From Candidatus Poribacteria bacterium (GTDB lineage: Bacteria > Poribacteria > WGA-4E > PCPOR2b): a stretch of 64,000 bases of DNA. The stretch is taken from positions 1 through 64,000 of the forward strand of contig JAJECO010000018.1 of NCBI GenBank assembly GCA_022822005.1, given 5' to 3'. This document shows, one piece after another, positions 35,512 to 41,920 of the stretch. Numbering within the stretch: the stretch's first letter is position 1; each line of letters opens with the position of its first letter. Made by a program: the position numbers and the translations under genes. Below the pieces are notes generated by a model that was not told where the DNA came from, searched no databases, and saw only the letters and a program-made list of their open reading frames with translations.

Positions 35512-36678
35512 CTATCGAATTCTTGAGATTGCCGAGTCCATGCGCGCCAAGGCCTCTTGGATATTCTCTAACGAATTTGCATACGACAGCCGCAAGTAGC
35601 CATCGCCATATTTACCGAAAGCGGTGCCGGGCAGGACCGCAACGCCTGCATCTTCAAGTAGGTAGTCGGATAGGTCTTGACAGGAAAGGGGTAGTCGTGA
35701 AACATTTGGAAATACGTAGAATGCGCCAAGGGGCTTGATACAGCTTACACCTTCAATTGCATTTAAACCGTCAACGATGGCATCACGCCGCAGTCTAAAC
35801 TCGGTGACCATATCGTGGACAAAATCTTGTGGCCCCGTCAACGCCTCCATCCCTGCAAATTGTGTAAAAGTGGCGGTACACGAGTTGGAGTTAATGGTTA
35901 GCTGTGTAATCTTATCCGCGAGTTCTACAGGAGCCACTCCATAACCCAACCGCCAGCCGGTCATAGCATAGGTCTTGGAGTGTCCCTCAAGCAGAATCGT
36001 TCGCTCCTTCATACCCGGCAAACTGATTAGACTGTCGTGCACACCTTCATAAAGGATTCGCGAGTAAACTTCATCTGTTAGCACATAGAAATCATGCTTC
36101 GTGGCTAACTCTGCGATTGCTTCCAAGTCACTCTTTTCCAGTGTGCCTCCTGTCGGGTTTTGCGGTGAGTTGATAATCAAGAGTTTTGTCCGGTCTGATA
36201 TAGCATCCTCAAGATCTTCAATCCGAAAGCGGAAGCCAACCTCCTCACGTAGTGGAAGCGGGACGGCTTTGGCGTCAATGAAGTCAATGACAGATTCATA
36301 AATAGGAAATCCGGGGTTAGGATAAATAACTTCATCTCCCTCATCGACAAGTGCCAAGATGGTAAAGAAAATGATAGGTTTGGCACCAGGTGTAACCGTG
36401 ACTTCATCCGGATGAATTGCTATACCACGCGTTTCCGAAATATGTTCAGCAATAACTTCACGAAACTCCAGTAGCCCCGCGGAGGGACCGTATCCAGTGT
36501 GACCGTCCTTCATCGCCTTGAAGGCTGCTTCACAAATATTTGCAGGGGTTATGAAATCAGGCTGACCGATTTCAAGGTGAACAATGTCTCTCCCCTGCGC
36601 TTCCAGTCCCTTGGCTTTGGCAAGTACTTCGAAGGCAGATTCCGTTCCCAAACGGTCCATTCGATCTGCAAATTCCAT
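35512..36678 (-). CDS. class I/II pyridoxal-phosphate aminotransferase, aspartate aminotransferase-like
   Basis: Cytosolic 388-residue transaminase. The PLP lysine lies in LEGHSKTYAMTGWRLGYG near residue 232, with NSPQNPTGG (about 168) for the cofactor and substrate carboxylate and YLRLSYANS near the C-terminus. The sequence fits the aspartate/aromatic/MalY-like Ib group common in bacteria. Position immediately before thrB points to aspartate or oxaloacetate metabolism, but alanine or another amino acid remains possible. Confidence 0.9.
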   Translation of the reverse strand: MEFADRMDRLGTESAFEVLAKAKGLEAQGRDIVHLEIGQPDFITPANICEAAFKAMKDGHTGYGPSAGLLEFREVIAEHISETRGIAIHPDEVTVTPGAKPIIFFTILALVDEGDEVIYPNPGFPIYESVIDFIDAKAVPLPLREEVGFRFRIEDLEDAISDRTKLLIINSPQNPTGGTLEKSDLEAIAELATKHDFYVLTDEVYSRILYEGVHDSLISLPGMKERTILLEGHSKTYAMTGWRLGYGVAPVELADKITQLTINSNSCTATFTQFAGMEALTGPQDFVHDMVTEFRLRRDAIVDGLNAIEGVSCIKPLGAFYVFPNVSRLPLSCQDLSDYLLEDAGVAVLPGTAFGKYGDGYLRLSYANSLENIQEALARMDSAISRIR

Positions 36679-36741
36679 CTATCACCTCAATTTTTGAAAA
36701 TAGATTCCCCTAACTTAGGATTGTGCTCGAACTGATAGGTT

Positions 36742-37779
36742 CTACTTTGATGATGACACAACGAAACCATTATTGCCAGCAACCCAAACGTTGTTTGCAT
36801 CCAACACAAAAATACCGTTTGCGGGCACCTTACTGATGATGGGATCATCAATGGTTTGCGTTACCCATGTCGCTCCACCGTCGGTCGTATGAAGGATAAT
36901 ACTGACACCTAATCCACCCCCGGCAGCCCAGCCTACTGCACTATCGGCGAAGCTGACGCTTAACAGTTTTTCTTCCGTCCCGCTCGGTTGGATATCCCAA
37001 CTATCGCCGCCATTGGTAGTGTGTAGGACGATGCCGTTTTCGCCTACCGCCCAACCGTTATTGGCATCCACAAAGAAAATATCTTCGAGAATGTCGGGAA
37101 TATTGGTAGGTTGATCCGTCCATGTTTGTCCGGCATCAGTCGTCTTCTGGACTAAGCCATCTTGCCCTCCAGTTTCCGGACTAATCCGAACCCCTGTCAC
37201 CCAACCTGTCGATTCATCAATAAACTGGACCGCGTTAAGCACAACAGTTTCCTCATCCCCCACAGCAGCGGCTACCTCACCACCACGTAAGACACTCCAC
37301 TGTTTGCCTCCGTTAGTAGTTTTTACAATCGTTTCGTTCATTCCAACCGCGTAGCCTACCTTGGGGCTGACGAAGTTTACGCCTTTAAGCCAGTTTCCTA
37401 CCTTACTCGTTTGGATGTCCCAGCGTTTGCCGCCATTTGATGTTGCAACAATCATCCCCTGCTGCCCGACTGCCCATCCATTTTTCTTGTCAAAAAAGTA
37501 GATATCTGTAAGCATTTGCTCGATAGGCACTTCCGCTTTTTCCCACGTTCTACCACCGTCTCTGGTGTGTCCAATATATCCCGGGCTCTCCATATCTAAA
37601 GCCGATACACCTGCGACCCAGCCTTCCCTTGAGCTAATAAAAGCGATTCCATTATAATCCCGAACATCCTCTTGGTCCATCTGTTGCAAAATATCCCATT
37701 GTCCACCAGCGTGGGGTACGGTTGTTGTGAAGACAACCCCCAAAATCATTCCCAATAAAGCAACTCTTTTTTTCAACAT
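36742..37779 (-). CDS. exported YCF48/HCF136-like beta-propeller protein
   Basis: A 345-residue secreted or periplasmic protein with an N-terminal signal peptide (LLGMILGVVFTTTVPHAGG) and a series of about six YCF48/BNR-type blades. Each blade has variants of GWAVG followed by HTTNGGDSWDIQ or KTTDAGQTWT. In plants and cyanobacteria the family helps assemble photosystem II, but in non-photosynthetic bacteria its role is unknown. It has its own promoter on the minus strand and appears monocistronic. Confidence 0.88.
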   Translation of the reverse strand: MLKKRVALLGMILGVVFTTTVPHAGGQWDILQQMDQEDVRDYNGIAFISSREGWVAGVSALDMESPGYIGHTRDGGRTWEKAEVPIEQMLTDIYFFDKKNGWAVGQQGMIVATSNGGKRWDIQTSKVGNWLKGVNFVSPKVGYAVGMNETIVKTTNGGKQWSVLRGGEVAAAVGDEETVVLNAVQFIDESTGWVTGVRISPETGGQDGLVQKTTDAGQTWTDQPTNIPDILEDIFFVDANNGWAVGENGIVLHTTNGGDSWDIQPSGTEEKLLSVSFADSAVGWAAGGGLGVSIILHTTDGGATWVTQTIDDPIISKVPANGIFVLDANNVWVAGNNGFVVSSSK

Positions 37780-37897
37780 ACCTCAGTAACTCCTTTCACA
37801 GTTTTTATATTTACCTATCCTCAAGACTCAAACTTTCGTAACCTCAAGATTCGATAGGCTTATTGTGGATGCGACCTATTTTTTTAGAATGGGTTTT

Positions 37898-37926
37898 AGT
37901 ATAGCACCCATCACATATGCTGTCAA
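37898..37926 (-). promoter_or_regulatory. promoter of YCF48-like gene
   Basis: On the minus strand TTGACA (complement of 37921-37926) and TATACT (complement of 37898-37903) are 17 bp apart. The leader is about 110 nt. Confidence 0.82.
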
Positions 37927-37965
37927 GCACAAACATGTTGTTCCGGAGCGTACCGTTGGGTACGC

Positions 37966-38008
37966 AAAAAAAGCCCCAAGACACAATAGTTCTGCATCTT
38001 GGGGCTTT
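37966..38008 (-). terminator. terminator of E1-like gene operon
   Basis: AAAGCCCCAAGA (37970-37981) and TCTTGGGGCTTT (37997-38008) form a 12-bp stem. On the minus strand a T run (complement of 37966-37972) follows the stem, 21 bases after the stop of the E1-like gene. Confidence 0.88.
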
Positions 38009-38028
38009 ATTACATGAGGTTAATACAA

Positions 38029-38835
38029 CTACCAACGCACTTGACAAAATTCCTCATAATCAATCAGTTCGTGGATCGTTGGGTTCTTACCACACGCGGG
38101 ACAACTAGGATCTTGCCTAAGCGTGAGTTTCTTAAACTCCATTGATAAAGCGTTGAACAGAAGTAGTTGGCCGACTAACGGTTTTCCAATGTCTAATAAA
38201 ACTTTGATAGCTTCAACTGCCTGTACATTTCCGACAATGCCCGGTAGCACACCGATTACGCCTGCTTCTTGACAACTGGGCACCATATCAGGAGGTGGAG
38301 GGGTTGGGTAAAGACAACGGTAACACGGGCCCCTGCCGGGATGGAAGACGGTTACCTGCCCTTCAAACTGAAAGATACTGCCGTGTACTATTGGTTTGCC
38401 GAGCATTACAGTGGCGTCATTCAGCAGATAGCGGGTAGGTAAATTGTCACACCCATCAACAATAAGGTCGTAACCTTCAAGGATATCGAAAGCGTTTGCC
38501 GATGTAATCTTGTCGGGATGTGTTATGACCTTGACGTCAGGATTGATGTCGTTGATCGTTTCCCTTGCAGACTCGGTTTTCAATTTTCCTACGTCACTTG
38601 TCCCATGCAGTACCTGTCGTTGGAGGTTGCTCATATCGACAACATCATCGTCAACGATTCCGAGCGTTCCCACACCGGCTGCGGCAAGATACAACCCCGC
38701 GGGGGATCCAAGTCCACCTGCGCCGATGAGAAGCACCTTCGATTCCAGCAGCTTCGTTTGCCCCATCCCTCCGACCTCTTTGAGGATGATATGGCGACTG
38801 TATCGCTCAATTTGTTCACTACTAAAGTTGTACAT
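38029..38835 (-). CDS. moeB: E1-like adenylyltransferase, MoeB/ThiF/HesA family
   Basis: Adenylates the C-terminus of a ubiquitin-like sulfur carrier (MoaD, ThiS or a relative). The 268-residue protein has the nucleotide loop IGAGGLGSPAGLYLAAAGVG near residue 38, the DNLPTRYLLN aspartate region, and a structural zinc site made by CYRC and CPAC. A candidate catalytic cysteine lies in PPPPDMVPSCQEAG. No carrier gene is adjacent. It is the last gene after a HEPN-like, PIN, HicB-like and unknown gene, 37 bases after the latter. Choice between MoeB and ThiF is uncertain. Confidence 0.85.
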   Translation of the reverse strand: MYNFSSEQIERYSRHIILKEVGGMGQTKLLESKVLLIGAGGLGSPAGLYLAAAGVGTLGIVDDDVVDMSNLQRQVLHGTSDVGKLKTESARETINDINPDVKVITHPDKITSANAFDILEGYDLIVDGCDNLPTRYLLNDATVMLGKPIVHGSIFQFEGQVTVFHPGRGPCYRCLYPTPPPPDMVPSCQEAGVIGVLPGIVGNVQAVEAIKVLLDIGKPLVGQLLLFNALSMEFKKLTLRQDPSCPACGKNPTIHELIDYEEFCQVRW

Positions 38836-38872
38836 CTATAAGTTCCTTCGTTGTGAATCGCAAGAATGGATT

Positions 38873-39454
38873 CTAATTGTTTTCCAAGTTTGCCAGTAGA
38901 TCGGAAAGTCCCTTGCCTGAACGGGCAGAGATTTGAACCGCAAACCGTTCCCGAATATCTTCAAATGCAAGTTCAACCGTAAAGTCGTCCCCACCGTACA
39001 TCTGCTCTAGCACCGCGGTTAGGTCCGGCTGAATCGCCTCAAACATCTCTTGGGTGTTCGGTGCAATATGGCGGTTATTAATAAAAAACAGAATCTCATC
39101 TCCGTTTAGGTGTACAGCGTTCTCTAGTTCTTCGGCCTCTTCTAAACGGACGCACCTTTGAAGCGTTTCAGTGAATGCTTGATGAATCTTTTCGCGGTTA
39201 TCTCCATCTACTTTATGCTTCCGGTTATAGAGGAAGCCGTGACGACTGCTGGCTGCATCTATGCTGTAATTGGTGCTTGCGGAAATTAGCAATACACCGG
39301 GACCCGCATGGGTAAACGAGTAATCAGCATAGTTCAGGTATTCATCCGGCTCACCTTCCGCCATCCACCTGTTAAATACCCTGATAAAATTTTCGTAGTT
39401 GATATGACTGTCTTCTGTCGTGAAGACCTTGATGTTAATTTGTTGTAGATCCAT
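38873..39454 (-). CDS. uncharacterised protein between HicB-like and E1-like genes
   Basis: No family recognised. The 193-residue protein is acidic and soluble with no signal or membrane segment. Notable parts are INYENFIRVFNRWMAEG (helical), a beta-like VLLISASTNYSIDAA stretch, HKVDGDNREKIHQAF and a C-terminal AVQISARSGKGLSDLLANLE. It starts within the last 20 bases of the HicB-like gene and lacks its own RBS, so it is probably coupled to it. Coupling to both neighbours suggests involvement with one of them. Confidence 0.7.
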   Translation of the reverse strand: MDLQQINIKVFTTEDSHINYENFIRVFNRWMAEGEPDEYLNYADYSFTHAGPGVLLISASTNYSIDAASSRHGFLYNRKHKVDGDNREKIHQAFTETLQRCVRLEEAEELENAVHLNGDEILFFINNRHIAPNTQEMFEAIQPDLTAVLEQMYGGDDFTVELAFEDIRERFAVQISARSGKGLSDLLANLENN

Positions 39455-39677
39455 AGTTTGCTGTAGTTAGAAACTCCTTTTTTATAGATGATTTTAATAC
39501 TTTTTCTTGATAAGCAATTGCCAGCCACTCATCAACAATCTGGCATAATTCCCGATAAACTTCAACTTCATCGTACCCATGACAACACGGACCAATTACT
39601 CCCGGACAACAACCGATGAAGCATTGGTCCTCTTCAGACCATTCGACAATCTTGATGTACTTTGTGCTTTGGGTCAT
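39435..39677 (-). CDS. HicB-like antitoxin-type protein
   Basis: An 80-residue protein resembling HicB-type antitoxins in the opening YIKIVEWSEEDQCFIGCCPG, which matches the degraded RNase H-like HicB fold. It continues HGYDEVEVYRELCQIVDEWL. Five cysteines cluster in the first 45 residues (CFIGCCPG and GPCC), unusual for the family. No HicA gene lies next to it. It starts 27 bases after the PIN-domain gene and overlaps the next gene by 20 bases. It may have been retained for another role or may pair with an unrelated toxin. Confidence 0.72.
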   Translation of the reverse strand: MTQSTKYIKIVEWSEEDQCFIGCCPGVIGPCCHGYDEVEVYRELCQIVDEWLAIAYQEKVLKSSIKKEFLTTANYGSTTN

Positions 39678-39704
39678 CTTTCTGATTTCATATTTGTTGC
39701 ATGG

Positions 39705-40091
39705 TCACCATTCTCTGTCTACGCCGTAAGCATCAAAGACTGTGTCCACACTAATGATTGGAACTTCTTCAACGAGTCCTTGAGCAATTATCAAACGGTC
39801 AAACGGATCTCGGTGATGAAAAGGTAACGTGGTCAGCTTGATGAGACTATCAACTGTGATATCCAATACCTCAATGCGATTGAGTTGCAGTTGTTTTGGG
39901 AACATCTGTTCAAACGGTTCGGCTAAATCAAGTTTCCCTAACGCCGTTTTAATTGCTATCTCCCATAAGCTGACGATGCTGAGGAAACTCTCATTGTTGG
40001 AGTTCTCGATTAACTGTCGTGCTCTGTCGCTGAGTTTTTTGTCGTTAGTGAGAAACCAAAGCAGCGTATGTGTATCAAGCAGATACTTCAT
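39705..40091 (-). CDS. PIN-domain ribonuclease, VapC-like
   Basis: 128-residue PIN-domain protein with putative metal-binding acidic residues Asp6 (LLDTHTLLW), Glu44 (SLWEIAIK), Asp95/Asp98 (HHRDPFDRLI) and Asp116 (ISVDTVFDAY). VapC toxins cleave tRNA or rRNA. The normal small VapB antitoxin is missing. Instead the ATG overlaps, by ATGA, the stop of a 249-residue HEPN/AbiU2-like gene. All active-site residues are intact, so it should be a functional nuclease needing neutralisation. Confidence 0.9.
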   Translation of the reverse strand: MKYLLDTHTLLWFLTNDKKLSDRARQLIENSNNESFLSIVSLWEIAIKTALGKLDLAEPFEQMFPKQLQLNRIEVLDITVDSLIKLTTLPFHHRDPFDRLIIAQGLVEEVPIISVDTVFDAYGVDREW

Positions 40092-40837
40092 TCCATATAC
40101 TCTTTGAAATCTGGGAGTTCCTCGTCAAAATCTTCACGAATATGAATAAGTCCTTTCGCGCTCCCAGCGACAGCCTTTAACCATGGCTCCAGAAAAATCT
40201 TCTTCCACTCATATTGATAGGTTGGCATCAACGTACTTGTTCCTTCAGCATAAAACAGGAGATGGTACTTCACATACATCTTGTCCAGTAATTTAATACA
40301 ATCATCTAGTTCCCCAAATGTCGGTATAACGTCCGGCTCACCCTTATCCCAATGCGCTATCCGTTTGTCAGCAAACTCCTCATGTTTTTCTACTGCCGAT
40401 TTGAGCGTGTCCAGATCGTCTTTTACCATCTGGGGACAAACATGCTCTCCACTGGCATCTGCGTAGGGTGCGAAATCATCCATCTCGATTTGGCTCACGT
40501 CAGGTCCATCAGGATTAACACAGAGAGAACGGTAGTAGTTCCGAGACAACTCTTCAGGATTCTTGGCAATATCCTCAAGCAACCCCACAAGAGATATACT
40601 ATCCTTCTGCGGTTTGATTTGCCGACGCAGCCCTGCCAGCGCATGAGAAAGATACGTCCTTCCAAGATAGCGATAGAAAGCACTTGGTTTTTGGATACGC
40701 GGATTCTCGCGGATGATGTCTTGGACCTCCCAAAACATGTTCGCGTCCACAACAAGACCATAAATCTCTTTTTCGATAGTCTCCATCCATCTGAGCCACT
40801 TTTCCAATTTTGGGCTTATCTTAAAATTCTGATTCAT
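40088..40837 (-). CDS. possible HEPN/AbiU2-like protein coupled to the PIN gene
   Basis: 249-residue soluble, mainly helical protein. A segment EEFADKRIAHWDKGE near residue 160 and the flanking helices resemble AbiU2-type HEPN proteins, although the usual RX4-6H spacing is not seen (RIAH), so assignment is tentative. The N-terminal region EIYGLVVDANMFWEVQDI and RYLGRTYLSHALAGLRRQIKP is also of this type. Its stop overlaps the vapC-like start by ATGA. This places it in the position of an antitoxin or partner toxin. It is the first gene of the run down to the E1-like gene. Confidence 0.6.
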   Translation of the reverse strand: MNQNFKISPKLEKWLRWMETIEKEIYGLVVDANMFWEVQDIIRENPRIQKPSAFYRYLGRTYLSHALAGLRRQIKPQKDSISLVGLLEDIAKNPEELSRNYYRSLCVNPDGPDVSQIEMDDFAPYADASGEHVCPQMVKDDLDTLKSAVEKHEEFADKRIAHWDKGEPDVIPTFGELDDCIKLLDKMYVKYHLLFYAEGTSTLMPTYQYEWKKIFLEPWLKAVAGSAKGLIHIREDFDEELPDFKEYME

Positions 40838-40869
40838 GGTTGAATGCCTGTTCAGACAAAAAAGTTCAA

Positions 40870-41097
40870 TTATTTCATTCTAAGAAGAGCACGGCGGGGG
40901 CAGTACCATTCCCATACAGCTTGCTGCAGATGTTCAACGGTTTCTGGGGAAAAGTGCTTTTCTCCTGTGTCAACATTTACGCGGGCGGACACGTCCTCAA
41001 TAATGACGAACCGTACATCAACTTCAATACACTATACCTTACCCTTTTCTCAACTAATGTTTCACTCCACTCTTCATTGTTGAACATTTTCTTTTCT
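40870..41097 (-). pseudogene. frameshifted YgiT/MqsA-related antitoxin-like remnant
   Basis: On the minus strand a frame from ATG 41097 reads MFNNEEWSETLVEKRV and is lost near 41035. A shifted frame then reads IEVDVRFVIIEDVSARVNVD and SPETVEHLQQAVW to the stop at 40870. Together they match the VEKRV ... FVVIENVPARV ... FSPETVERLQ pattern of YgiT-type antitoxin-like proteins, lacking their cysteines. One frameshift separates the halves; a sequencing error is an alternative explanation. Confidence 0.6.
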
Positions 41098-41247
41098 CTT
41101 CGTCTTGAAGTCAATCCAGCAGATCGTTGCTTAATCAAATAATTAAGTTGTGAAGGGTGCTTGCCGGGACACCGAAAATACAAACCCATCGTTAGTCTGT
41201 TGATATAATCAAGCGGTTGGAACTTTGCCAAGCGAGAGTATCTTTGC

Positions 41248-41427
41248 CTATACAGATTCGAAAATTGAATCTCGAATGAAGGCACTAGCATTTAGGATTT
41301 CGATACCAATGAGTTCTCCATTATCATTCAATTCTGCCGTAATAGTGGGACTCAGTTCAATGCTTCCTGTCTCTGGTTCATCAGAAATCTTCAAATGCAA
41401 TATATCTTCTCGCTCAAAATATGCCAT
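41248..41427 (-). CDS. DUF2283 family small protein
   Basis: A 59-residue product from ATG 41427: MAYFEREDILHLKISDEPE, then LSPTITAELNDNGELIGIEIL. The acidic DUF2283 pattern (Y..ED.LYI.. E........ ..DEDG.IVGIEIL) is clear. DUF2283 genes often sit beside DUF4258 toxins, but no intact partner is present here. A GTG at 41475 would add 16 residues. Function of the family is unknown; an antitoxin-like role has been proposed from its context. Confidence 0.7.
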   Translation of the reverse strand: MAYFEREDILHLKISDEPETGSIELSPTITAELNDNGELIGIEILNASAFIRDSIFESV

Positions 41428-41483
41428 CTTTGTCTTATTCAAGAATATGTCTCCCGCCCTGAAAGTCCTAATCACGCATCTTT

Positions 41484-41660
41484 CTACCGACGTTCTCTGT
41501 ATTGCTGAATTTGATGGGGCAGGGCATAGAGATAATCCAGCAAAAAATCTAAGAAACTTACAATATCACGCGCGTTTTGTGGATTGGTGGGGGCTTGTTC
41601 CGGATTTGGGTGCGCAGAGTCGTTACCCAGTTCCCGCACATGATCAGACCAATCCTTCAT
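41484..41660 (-). pseudogene. C-terminal remnant of a DUF4145-like protein
   Basis: On the minus strand a frame from 41660 reads WSDHVRELGNDSAHPNPEQA and ends DIVSFLDFLLDYLYALPHQI followed by QQYRERR and a stop. The RELGNDAAHP motif and helical tail are typical of the C-terminus of DUF4145 (HEPN-like) proteins. An upstream segment in another frame contains TCPFCKEFYH, so the N-terminal part may survive only as fragments. Called a remnant because stops interrupt the upstream frame. Confidence 0.55.
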
Positions 41661-41854
41661 AGTCGGTGGTAAAATTCCTTACAAAAAGGACAAGTGATTC
41701 TGTGTTCTGCCAATCTTTCTCCATCATATCCAGAACCTTCTCCTAATTGCCACCAGCTATCCATTCACCATCTCCAGTCAGAACTTGAAACCAGACAAAA
41801 TCTTTCCGCACAATCCTACAATCGAAATCTCAGTGTGGATCGTTTTCTTATCTT

Positions 41855-41901
41855 AAAAAAATAAAGCGTGACAAACCCTGCTGCAGTCCATCACGCTTTA
41901 C
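41855..41901 (-). terminator. terminator of sulfite reductase gene
   Basis: AAAGCGTGA (41863-41871) and TCACGCTTT (41891-41899) form a 9-bp stem. On the minus strand it is followed by a T run (complement of 41855-41861). It is located just past the sulfite-reductase stop. Confidence 0.85.
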
Positions 41902-41920
41902 TTTGGCAACCCCTTATCCG

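Noticed and set aside
41225-41662. Plus-strand open frame of 145 codons
   Set aside because: It is antisense to the DUF2283 gene and the DUF4145-like remnant and resembles no protein.
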